From Pseudomonadota bacterium (GTDB lineage Bacteria; Pseudomonadota; Alphaproteobacteria; Sphingomonadales; Sphingomonadaceae), in assembly GCA_023427285.1 (NCBI GenBank), contig JAEZBH010000431.1, positions 1-5,514 on the forward strand: a stretch of DNA of 5,514 bases. The letters run 5' to 3'. Shown here in pieces: positions 1 through 5,145 of the stretch (the stretch's first letter is position 1; the number at the start of each line of letters is the position of its first letter). The notes under the pieces are model-generated. The model searched no databases and was not told the DNA's origin. It saw only the letters and a list, made by a program, of their open reading frames with translations. A program made the translations under genes and the position numbers.

Positions 1-591
1 TATCCGTTCGTGACCTCCTCGCAGACCGTCTCTGGTCAGGCGGCAACCGGCTCGGGCCTTGGCCCGGCGGCGCTGGATTATGTGCTTGGCATCTGCAAGG
101 CCTACACCACCCGCGTGGGCTCGGGTCCGTTCCCGACCGAGCAGGACAACGAGATCGGTCGCATCATCGGCGAGCGTGGCCATGAGTTCGGCACCGTGAC
201 CGGTCGTGCCCGTCGCTGCGGCTGGTTCGACGCCGTGCTGGTGCGTCAGGCTATTGCCGTTGGCGGCATCACCGGCCTTGCGCTCACCAAGCTGGACGTG
301 CTCGACGGCCTCGACGAGCTGAAGATCTGCGTCGGCTACAAGGTCGACGGCAAGACCGTGGATCGCTTCCCGCCGCGCATCAACGATCAGGCCCGCGTCG
401 AGCCGATCTACGAAACCTTCGAAGGCTGGCGCGAATCCACCCAGGGTGCACGCTCGTGGGCGCAGCTGCCCGCACAGGCGATCAAGTACATCCGCCGCAT
501 CGAAGAACTGGTGGAATGCCCGGTCGACCTGCTCTCCACCTCGCCGGAGCGTCAGGACACCATCCTCGTCCGCGATCCGTTCGTGGGCTGA
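1..591 (+). CDS. purA: Adenylosuccinate synthetase, C-terminal part (5' end outside window)
   Basis: Adenylosuccinate synthetase joins IMP and L-aspartate using GTP, the first committed step of AMP synthesis in the cytoplasm. The reading frame is open from base 1 (Y-P-F-V-T-S-S) to the TGA at 589-591, giving 196 residues; the family is about 430 long, so roughly the first half, with the GTP P-loop, is missing. Visible family signatures are the [18 protein letters not shown] segment at the start, the VTGRARR loop (the counterpart of the substrate-binding TTGRRRR loop of E. coli PurA), the guanine-binding TKLDVLDG motif, and the conserved C-terminal stretch with [22 protein letters not shown] and LVRDPF. 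The apparent GTG at base 10 is internal, not a start. The gene ends in a hairpin and an intrinsic terminator and faces the minus-strand PEP-CTERM gene. Identification is from motif recognition and is very secure. Confidence 0.97.
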   Translation, partial: YPFVTSSQTVSGQAATGSGLGPAALDYVLGICKAYTTRVGSGPFPTEQDNEIGRIIGERGHEFGTVTGRARRCGWFDAVLVRQAIAVGGITGLALTKLDVLDGLDELKICVGYKVDGKTVDRFPPRINDQARVEPIYETFEGWRESTQGARSWAQLPAQAIKYIRRIEELVECPVDLLSTSPERQDTILVRDPFVG

Positions 592-611
592 TGGGTGGAT
601 AAGGGATGATA

Positions 612-633
612 CAGGGGGAACTTGTTCCCCCTG
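612..633 (+). repeat. Perfect palindromic hairpin after purA
   Basis: Two perfect 10-bp arms (CAGGGGGAAC and its complement) enclose TT, which makes a CUUG-type loop in RNA. It starts 20 nt after the purA stop and lies 17 nt before the terminator stem. It has no T-tract of its own, so it more likely protects the mRNA 3' end or is a REP-like intergenic hairpin than a terminator. The C-rich run just after it (635-642) can alternatively pair with 611-618. A similar hairpin follows the CorC-like gene at 1697-1723. Confidence 0.75.
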
Positions 634-650
634 ACCCCCTGTTCGTTTTG

Positions 651-692
651 AAAGGGCCGCGTCCTTCATGCAGGGCGCGGCCTTTTTGTTTT
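651..692 (+). terminator. Intrinsic terminator of purA
   Basis: A GC-rich stem (GGCCGCGTCC at 655-664 with GGGCGCGGCC at 673-682, one G-U pair, 8-nt loop) is followed by T5-G-T4 at 683-692, and A651-653 can extend the stem by pairing with the first Ts. This is a classic Rho-independent terminator for purA. It ends two bases before the stop codon of the convergent PEP-CTERM gene. Read on the minus strand the T-tract is only three bases, so it would terminate that gene less efficiently. Confidence 0.88.
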
Positions 693-693
693 C

Positions 694-1488
694 TCAGGTT
701 GTGGGTGGGCTCGTCTTCGCTCTGCGCGGACGAGCAACAAGGCAGGCTCCCAGAACACCAAATCCGAGCAACGCGAGAGGGGCTGGTTCAGGGACTTCGG
801 TGGCATCGAGGCGCTGGAGGCTGATCAGTTTTAGACCGCCCATCCATTGCTTCCCGTCTATGTGGGACGAGGAGTTGAAGTCCCAAGCGCTAAAATACTC
901 ACTATAGTACCCGTAGGCGCTTGATGTTCCGTCCTTGAACGCACTGAGGAAGCCCCAGAGCTGATCGGGTGTATGGAGAAAGTCAGATGTGCCGTCGCCG
1001 TGGCGTGTTGGCCCTTCTATCAAGACCGTGATCTGGGCGCTGTGTGCCCACTGACCTTCGCCATTCTGAGCGATGCTATAGAGCTGGATGCTGAAATGTT
1101 CATAAAAGCCGTCGCTTTGATCGCTTGTGCTCATCCAGGCACGAAGGCTGCCCAAATTATCAATCGGTGGGCCATAGGGACTTGGCGAAATGTAAGGGGC
1201 TAATGGCTGATCAATTAAAGTGCTGCTGGGATTCCCAAAATAGGTCGAGGAAGATAGGGGATAGCTCTGATCTGTTGCGCTGACATAATCATCGAAGACT
1301 GTTCGTATCTGAAACTGTGTGGGGACCGAGAACGGCTCGTATGTCGAGGTAGGTACGTCGGTCTGTGTGTATAGCGAAACTTCCCAAATAGCCTCGATCT
1401 GTCCTGCAAATGCGGAATGCGGCAGCGTTAAAACCAATAACGGCAAGATGCGGGGTAGATTCTTAAGATTGTGGGTGATGTTAAACAT
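694..1488 (-). CDS. PEP-CTERM sorting domain-containing secreted protein
   Basis: A 264-residue predicted exported protein of unknown specific role. Residues 1-28 look like a Sec signal peptide (basic residues at 9 and 13, a hydrophobic core, then SAFA before a likely cut ahead of Gly29). The C-terminus carries a full PEP-CTERM signal: VPEP at 232-235, a hydrophobic segment to about 252, then RPRR at 253-256, followed by an unusually long eight-residue tail. In known systems exosortase recognises this signal and releases the protein at the envelope, often in hosts making exopolysaccharide. The mature part (29-231) is rich in Ser, Thr, Tyr and Asp with no Cys, and I recognise no catalytic domain. 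ATG at 1488 is supported by GGAG (complement of 1495-1498) six bases upstream. The gene is visibly AT-richer than its neighbours, suggesting acquisition or different selection. No exosortase gene lies in this window. A sigma-54 promoter precedes it. Confidence 0.9.
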   Translation of the reverse strand: MFNITHNLKNLPRILPLLVLTLPHSAFAGQIEAIWEVSLYTQTDVPTSTYEPFSVPTQFQIRTVFDDYVSATDQSYPLSSSTYFGNPSSTLIDQPLAPYISPSPYGPPIDNLGSLRAWMSTSDQSDGFYEHFSIQLYSIAQNGEGQWAHSAQITVLIEGPTRHGDGTSDFLHTPDQLWGFLSAFKDGTSSAYGYYSEYFSAWDFNSSSHIDGKQWMGGLKLISLQRLDATEVPEPAPLALLGFGVLGACLVARPRRAKTSPPTT

Positions 1489-1522
1489 TTCTTGCTCCGT
1501 TCCACGACTTTAATTGGTTGAA

Positions 1523-1537
1523 GCAAGGAGTGTGCCA
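1523..1537 (-). promoter_or_regulatory. Sigma-54 (RpoN) -24/-12 promoter of the PEP-CTERM gene
   Basis: On the minus strand the sequence reads TGGCAC, five bases, TTGC, then TT. This matches the RpoN core consensus (TGGCAC-N5-TTGC) at all ten specified bases, with the required GG-N10-GC spacing. Counting 12 bases on from the -12 C (1523) puts transcription start near 1511, leaving a 23-nt leader that holds the GGAG ribosome-binding site at 1495-1498 and ends at the ATG. The position, strand and leader length all fit. Sigma-54 promoters need an activator; PrsR, the response regulator tied to PEP-CTERM/exosortase genomes, is of that class, but its involvement here is inferred. Confidence 0.85.
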
Positions 1538-1540
1538 TCG

Positions 1541-1550
1541 GCAAATTTGC
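1541..1550. promoter_or_regulatory. 10-bp perfect palindrome next to the sigma-54 promoter
   Basis: GCAAATTTGC is perfectly self-complementary and lies just upstream of the -24 element of the PEP-CTERM promoter, centred near -35. It could be a binding site for a repressor or an architectural protein, or a chance AT-rich palindrome. No regulator can be named from sequence. Confidence 0.3.
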
Positions 1551-1588
1551 TGCATCTTTTCTTAATGCTCTGACAAGATTGTAAAAGT

Positions 1589-1601
1589 TTCCGACGCGGA
1601 A
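1589..1601. promoter_or_regulatory. Inverted repeat, candidate enhancer site for the sigma-54 promoter
   Basis: TTCCG-ACG-CGGAA is a perfect 5-3-5 inverted repeat centred near -84 relative to the predicted start of the PEP-CTERM transcript, a usual distance for activators of sigma-54 promoters. A second, weaker one (ACAA-GA-TTGT, 1573-1582) is centred near -67. Both are candidates only; short dyads occur by chance and I know no consensus that they match. Confidence 0.35.
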
Positions 1602-1635
1602 CGAGGTTGTTGCCGGGCGTGGTCCGGTAAATCCG

Positions 1636-1679
1636 GCCAAAGAAAAGGGCCGCACTCGTCTTCACGCGCGCGGCCCCTT
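1636..1679 (-). terminator. Intrinsic terminator of the CorC-like gene
   Basis: On the minus strand a GC stem pairs the complement of 1670-1679 with that of 1644-1653 (ten pairs including one G-U), with a 16-nt loop, and runs into TTTTCTTT. This is a good Rho-independent terminator for the gene ending at 1738. It isolates the PEP-CTERM gene, whose promoter lies about 100 bp further on, from read-through. Confidence 0.8.
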
Positions 1680-1696
1680 GTTTACAAAATGGGAGG

Positions 1697-1723
1697 TGCA
1701 GGAGGGTCCAAGACCCTCCTGCA
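1697..1723 (-). repeat. Perfect palindromic hairpin after the CorC-like gene
   Basis: Arms of 12 bp (TGCAGGAGGGTC and its complement) enclose a 3-nt loop. The hairpin starts 14 nt after the TAA of the CorC-like gene and has no T-tract directly after it. It sits exactly 17 nt before the terminator stem, the same spacing as in the purA 3' region. Likely a 3'-end-stabilising or REP-like hairpin. Confidence 0.75.
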
Positions 1724-1737
1724 AAAGAAACCACCCC

Positions 1738-3048
1738 TTACGCGGCTTCTTCCCTCTGGTAGCGCACCAGCACCTTGTCGATGCGGTGTTCGTCCATGTC
1801 GGCGACTTCGAGGACGAGGTCATTCCACTTCACGGTTTCGGCGACTTCGGGCAGGTGTTCCAGCTGCCAGAGCAGGAAGCCGGCGAGGGTGGTGTAGTCG
1901 CCGTGGCCGGAGAGGTCGTCGCGATCAAGGACGCGCTCGACCTCGTGAATGGCGGTGCGGCCGTCGAAGAACCACGAGCCGTCCTCGCGGCGGACAATGT
2001 CGGGATGCTCCAGCTCGCCTTCCTCCGGCAAGCCGCCGCCGATGGCAGCGAGAATGTCGGTGGCGGAGACAACACCTTCAACGCCGCCATATTCGTTGAC
2101 GACGACGGCAACGTGAATGCCGCTCTGGCGGATGGTCTCCAGCGCCTTCAGAACGCGGGTGGCCTCATGGATTACCGGCGGGCTCTTGAGGTGGTCGCGC
2201 AGGTTCAGCGCCTCGCCCTTGAGGCAGTTGCCGAGAAGGTCCTTGGCCTCGACAATGCGGAGGAAGTTGTCCAGATCGCCCTCGCAGACGAGGAAGCGAC
2301 TGCGGCCGCTGGCCTCCAGCTCGTGACGGATCGCCTCGATGCTGTCGCTGGTGTCGAGCCAGAAGACCTCGGGGCGGGGCGTCATCAGGGCGCGGGCGGG
2401 AAGATCGGAGACGCGGATGACCGCCTCCAGCATGTCCTTCTCGTCGCGATCGAACACGCCCGCCTCGGTGCCCTCTGCAATGAGGGTGCGCACTTCCTGC
2501 TGGGAGACCACCTGCTGCTCCTGCTGCTTGATGCCAAGCAGCTTGAGGGCAAGCTCGGTTGAGCGCTGAAGCAGCCACACGATCGGCGCGCCGATCTTGG
2601 ACAAGAGCGACATGGGGCGCGCCACGACGCGGGCAATGCCCTCGGCATGGTTCATCGCCATGCGCTTTGGCACCAGTTCGCCAATGATGAGCGACAGATA
2701 GGTGATCAGAATGACCACGATAGCAACGGCGAAGCTTTCGGCATAGGTGCCGATGCCCGGCACGGCGGACAGCCAGTGCGCGACAGGGCGGGACAGGGCC
2801 GCGCCGCCGTAGGCGCCGGTGAGCACGCCAACCATGGTGATGCCGACCTGTACGGTCGAGAGAAAGCGGGTGGGCTCCTCGGCCAGTCGAATGGCGAGAG
2901 CGGCCTTGCGATCCCCTTCATCGGCCAGCATTTGCAGGCGCACGCGGCGTGCCGACACGATGGCCAGCTCCGACATGGCGAAAAAGCCGTTCAGAACGAT
3001 GAGAAGAAGAACGATGACCAGTTCGGTCCACGGAAACGGCTCAGCCAC
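1738..3048 (-). CDS. Hemolysin-family membrane protein with CNNM (DUF21), CBS pair and CorC_HlyC domains
   Basis: A 436-residue inner-membrane protein of the CNNM/CorB group, whose members are implicated in Mg2+ or other cation export and homeostasis; the name hemolysin is historical. Hydrophobic segments at about 9-29, 65-87 and 105-125 (plus an amphipathic stretch around 145-172) form the DUF21 domain, with NGFFAMSELAIVSARR at 20-35 and GELVPKRMAM at 123-132. Two CBS motifs follow, roughly 222-273 (beginning MTPRPEV) and 288-338 (containing NEYGGVEGVVSATDIL), which in relatives bind adenine nucleotides. The CorC_HlyC domain spans about 348-433 with GDYTTLAGFLL. Length and domain order are standard. 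The start is GTG at 3048 with GGGAG about ten bases upstream; the frame gives the usual N-terminus. It has its own 3' hairpin and terminator and is probably transcribed separately from def, 297 bp upstream. Exact ion specificity cannot be told. Confidence 0.93.
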   Translation of the reverse strand: MAEPFPWTELVIVLLLIVLNGFFAMSELAIVSARRVRLQMLADEGDRKAALAIRLAEEPTRFLSTVQVGITMVGVLTGAYGGAALSRPVAHWLSAVPGIGTYAESFAVAIVVILITYLSLIIGELVPKRMAMNHAEGIARVVARPMSLLSKIGAPIVWLLQRSTELALKLLGIKQQEQQVVSQQEVRTLIAEGTEAGVFDRDEKDMLEAVIRVSDLPARALMTPRPEVFWLDTSDSIEAIRHELEASGRSRFLVCEGDLDNFLRIVEAKDLLGNCLKGEALNLRDHLKSPPVIHEATRVLKALETIRQSGIHVAVVVNEYGGVEGVVSATDILAAIGGGLPEEGELEHPDIVRREDGSWFFDGRTAIHEVERVLDRDDLSGHGDYTTLAGFLLWQLEHLPEVAETVKWNDLVLEVADMDEHRIDKVLVRYQREEAA

Positions 3049-3345
3049 GGCGGCCGTTCTCCCGCCGACGCAGGGTCGGCTGACAAGTCATCGCAAGATC
3101 AGATAGGCAGTTTTGGAAGCCGATACGACTGTAACTGTCGCCTTCGGCGTCACCGGACGGGCTATCGGCAGAGATGCCGGAAGTCAGACCAGGCATGGAT
3201 TGTGATACTCCCAAGGTTTTAGAAAGGGGTGGCCGCCCGGAGGGGGCAGACCGACGGCCAGCCCGCGCGCGCAAGGCGGGGGCAGTTCATACCCCTTCGG
3301 CTTGCCGTCGCGGACTGGTCCGTAATGCATGCTTGCGTGTGCGCC
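3049..3345. other. 297-bp intergenic region between def and the CorC-like gene
   Basis: No credible coding frame was found here. The def-proximal half is very GC-rich: AAGGGGT (3224-3230) can pair with ACCCCTT (3291-3297) around a GC-rich core that includes GGCCG/CGGCC arms, which may act as a weak, T-poor terminator for def. The half next to the CorC-like gene should hold its promoter, but I see no convincing -35/-10 pair. An imperfect 15-bp dyad, CGACTGTAACTGTCG (3126-3140, one mismatched pair), followed by a small CGCC-TTC-GGCG stem, could be an operator or leader hairpin. Confidence 0.45.
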
Positions 3346-3861
3346 TTAAGCCGCGCCGCGCTGGCGGCGGTTCTTCTCCAGCTTGCGCAGCAGCATGTCG
3401 CGCTTCAGCTTGGAGAGGTGGTCAATGTAGAGCACGCCTTCCAGATGATCCATCTCATGCTGGATGCAGGTGGCGAGCAGGCCGTCCATCTCTTCCTCGT
3501 GCGCCGTCCCGTTGTAATCGAGGTACTTAACGCGGACGCGGGCCGGACGTTCGACATCGCCGTACACGTCTGGCACGGAGAGGCAGCCTTCCTGATAGCT
3601 GGAGTATTCTTCCGATTCCCAAACGATCTCGGGATTGACGAAGAAGCGGGGATTCTTCTCGTCGTTCTCCTGAAGGTCGATCACCAGCACGCGCTTGGGC
3701 TCGCCCACCTGAATGGCGGCAAGGCCGATGCCGGGGGCGTCGTACATGGTCTCCAGCATGTCGTCCATGAAGCGGCGCAAGGCGTCATCAACGCGTTCAA
3801 CCGGTTTGGAGATCTCGCGCAGGCGCGGGTCCGGGGTTTCGATAATCGGTAAAATGGCCAT
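3346..3861 (-). CDS. def: Peptide deformylase
   Basis: Removes the formyl group from the N-terminal formyl-Met of new proteins at the ribosome. The 171-residue protein has all three deformylase motifs: [10 protein letters not shown] (44-53), EGCLS (91-95, Cys93 a metal ligand) and QHEMDHLEG (134-142, with His135 and His139 as ligands and Glu136 catalytic). Length and C-terminus fit the type 1 bacterial enzymes. I chose the ATG at 3861 (MAILPII, the usual N-terminus) because AAGG lies six bases upstream; a GTG at 3879 would add six residues but has no ribosome-binding site. Unlike in many bacteria, fmt does not follow: the next gene downstream is the CorC-like gene after 297 bp. recR lies 127 bp upstream. 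Confidence 0.96.
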   Translation of the reverse strand: MAILPIIETPDPRLREISKPVERVDDALRRFMDDMLETMYDAPGIGLAAIQVGEPKRVLVIDLQENDEKNPRFFVNPEIVWESEEYSSYQEGCLSVPDVYGDVERPARVRVKYLDYNGTAHEEEMDGLLATCIQHEMDHLEGVLYIDHLSKLKRDMLLRKLEKNRRQRGAA

Positions 3862-3894
3862 ATTCCGCCTTACTGGCACTCAAAGGTTGCTCAA

Positions 3895-3923
3895 GAGCTA
3901 AGAACGAAGGGGTGTTCGGTCAA
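3895..3923 (-). promoter_or_regulatory. Weak candidate promoter of def
   Basis: On the minus strand TTGACC (3918-3923) is followed by a 17-bp spacer and TAGCTC (3895-3900), about 34 bases before the def ATG. The -35 is good but the -10 matches the consensus poorly, so this is tentative. The 127-bp recR-def gap has room for a promoter. Confidence 0.3.
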
Positions 3924-3988
3924 GATCGGGCACAAGCGGCTCGAGGGCAAGACTTCAATTTCCCGTTTGGATTGTAGGTGGGTGATGC

Positions 3989-4582
3989 TTACACCGGCAG
4001 CCGCGCCTTCAGCGCTTGTGCAAGGGTGCCGTCATCCAGATAGTCCAGCTCGCCGCCAACGGGCACGCCGTGGGCAAGCTGGGTAATCTTGACGCCGGTT
4101 GCCGCCAGCCGGTCCGCCACGTAATGAGCCGTGGTCTGGCCCTCAAGGGTGGCGTTCATCGCCAGAATGATCTCGTTAATGCCGCCCTCAGCCACGCGGG
4201 ACTCCAGCTTCTCGATGCCCAGATCCTCAGGGCGCACGCCATCCAGAGCGGACAGGCGGCCGCCCAGCACGTGATAAACGCCGCGAAAGAGGCCAGAGCG
4301 CTCCAGCGCCCACAGGTCGGCCACTTCCTCAACCACGCAGACGACAGAGCGATCGCGCCGGTCATCACGGCAAACGCCGCACGGGTCGCGCGTGTCCACG
4401 TTCCCGCAGGTGGTGCAGGTGGTCAGCCGTTCGTTGACGTTGGAGAGCGCCGCCATCAGGGGCACCAGCACCGTCTCCCGCTTTTTCAGCAGGTGCAGGA
4501 CCGCACGCCGCGCCGAACGCGGCCCGAGGCCGGGCAGCTTGGCGAGCATCTGGGTGAGCTGATCTATTTCGGGCGAAGCCAT
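3989..4582 (-). CDS. recR: Recombination mediator protein RecR
   Basis: RecR works with RecO and RecF to load RecA on SSB-coated gaps during recombinational repair. The 197-residue protein has the standard length and order: a helix-hairpin-helix region ([11 protein letters not shown], 16-26), a four-Cys zinc finger (Cys56, 59, 68, 71, in [16 protein letters not shown]), then a Toprim domain from about 79 ([11 protein letters not shown] with acidic residues at 85-86; [14 protein letters not shown]) and a C-terminal [22 protein letters not shown] segment. I start at the ATG at 4582 (MASPEIDQL, typical of alphaproteobacterial RecR); the frame stays open upstream for 67 more residues, but that stretch is Arg/Pro-rich, unlike the family, and overlaps the end of the QueD-like gene. 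No Shine-Dalgarno precedes the ATG. The usual dnaX-ybaB neighbours are absent. Confidence 0.95.
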   Translation of the reverse strand: MASPEIDQLTQMLAKLPGLGPRSARRAVLHLLKKRETVLVPLMAALSNVNERLTTCTTCGNVDTRDPCGVCRDDRRDRSVVCVVEEVADLWALERSGLFRGVYHVLGGRLSALDGVRPEDLGIEKLESRVAEGGINEIILAMNATLEGQTTAHYVADRLAATGVKITQLAHGVPVGGELDYLDDGTLAQALKARLPV

Positions 4583-4588
4583 GAATGG

Positions 4589-4617
4589 GAGGTAACGTGC
4601 CGGACGGCTGGCTGCAA
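4589..4617 (-). promoter_or_regulatory. Speculative promoter giving leaderless recR mRNA
   Basis: On the minus strand TTGCAG (4612-4617), a 17-bp spacer and TACCTC (4589-4594) end six bases before the recR ATG, which would put transcription start at or near the ATG itself. This would explain the missing Shine-Dalgarno, but the -10 match is poor. Confidence 0.2.
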
Positions 4618-4677
4618 GCCTCGTCTGGCGTTGTTTAAGCCAGGGGTTTGCGAAGGGGGGCTTATTCGCTCGACGCT

Positions 4678-5052
4678 TTACGCGTCCGGGCCGGTGTAGG
4701 TGCAGGCCTCGCGGAAGGAGCCGCGGCGGACGGTGACACGCACCAGCTCGGGCAGGTCGGGCTGCACCCGGTCCCAGATCCACGCGCAGATGTTCTCAAG
4801 CGTCGGCTTTTCCAGCCCCGGCACCTCGTTGAGGTACTTGTGGTCGAGCTGATCGCGGATGGCGTTCAGGATGCGGTCGATCTCTCCCAGATCCTTTACC
4901 CAGCCGGTCTCGGGGTCCGGCTTGCCCGCAAAGGCCAGCTCCGCCTCGAACGAATGGCCATGCACGCCCGCATAGATGTGGCCGGGCGTGACATTGCTCG
5001 CCAGCTGGTGAGCGGCGTCGAACAGGAAGGACTTGGTGATCTCGTAGGACAT
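4678..5052 (-). CDS. queD: 6-carboxytetrahydropterin synthase / PTPS (QueD) family protein with altered active site
   Basis: A 124-residue member of the 6-pyruvoyl-tetrahydropterin synthase fold. QueD makes 6-carboxy-tetrahydropterin for queuosine (tRNA) synthesis. Zinc ligands are present (His15 in FDAAH, His31 and His33 in HGHSF), as is the Asp70-His71 pair in LDHKYLN, and the similarity to E. coli QueD is clear (DPETGWV, IPGLE/VPGLE, WIWD). However, the catalytic Cys27 of E. coli QueD aligns with Tyr27 (HIYAGVHGH), and the pterin-binding Glu110 aligns with Arg/Gly at 110-111 (RRGSFREAC). It may therefore be a divergent subfamily or have another substrate. The ATG at 5052 gives the family N-terminus (MSYEITKSF); a TTG at 5088 would add 12 residues. 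Ribosome-binding site is weak. The Fe-S scaffold gene lies 93 bp upstream and recR 95 bp downstream; no other que gene is in view. Confidence 0.85.
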   Translation of the reverse strand: MSYEITKSFLFDAAHQLASNVTPGHIYAGVHGHSFEAELAFAGKPDPETGWVKDLGEIDRILNAIRDQLDHKYLNEVPGLEKPTLENICAWIWDRVQPDLPELVRVTVRRGSFREACTYTGPDA

Positions 5053-5094
5053 GGCGCGCTCTAGAGCAGAAAACTCACAATCGCTCAAGGTATT

Positions 5095-5138
5095 CCGATG
5101 CCGCAGGCTGGGGCTGGGGCAGCGGTTGGGGGCATCGG
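5095..5138 (-). repeat. 8-bp inverted repeat between scaffold and QueD-like genes
   Basis: CCGATGCC (5095-5102) and GGCATCGG (5131-5138) are perfect complements around a 28-nt, strongly strand-biased loop (GGGGCTGGGGC on the plus strand, C-rich in the minus-strand RNA). It begins just after the scaffold gene stop. No T-tract follows on the minus strand, so it could be a leaky terminator or an mRNA hairpin in the queD leader. Confidence 0.5.
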
Positions 5139-5145
5139 CTGGCCA

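Noticed and set aside
606..907. Small plus-strand frames downstream of purA
   Set aside because: They run through the hairpin and terminator and into the antisense of the PEP-CTERM gene; no family resemblance.
973..1203. Small plus-strand frame within the PEP-CTERM gene
   Set aside because: Antisense to a gene with signal peptide, PEP-CTERM tail, ribosome-binding site and promoter; the product shows no domain.
1678..2562. Long plus-strand open frame of 294 codons
   Set aside because: It is antisense to the CorC-like gene, whose domains are unmistakable; long antisense frames are normal in GC-rich DNA and the product resembles no family.
2647..3222. Plus-strand open frame over the 5' part of the CorC-like gene
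   Set aside because: Antisense shadow with a low-complexity His/Asp/Gln-rich product and no recognisable domain.
3224..3297. Possible structured RNA in the GC-rich segment after def
   Set aside because: The outer AAGGGGT/ACCCCTT pairing is long-range and the inner pairing is typical of GC-rich sequence; not strong enough to call an ncRNA.
3229..3852. Plus-strand open frame opposite def
   Set aside because: Covers def with all three deformylase motifs on the other strand; no support of its own.
3862..3879. GTG start for def adding six residues
   Set aside because: No ribosome-binding site upstream, whereas the internal ATG has AAGG six bases before it and gives the family N-terminus.
4016..4699. 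Plus-strand open frame opposite recR
   Set aside because: Antisense to RecR's zinc finger and Toprim regions; no family match that I recognise.
4583..4783. 67-residue N-terminal extension of RecR
   Set aside because: Arg/Pro-rich, not family-like, would make RecR far longer than usual and overlaps the QueD-like gene.
5053..5088. TTG start for the QueD-like gene adding 12 residues
   Set aside because: Family members begin at the [13 protein letters not shown] N-terminus; TTG has no good ribosome-binding site.
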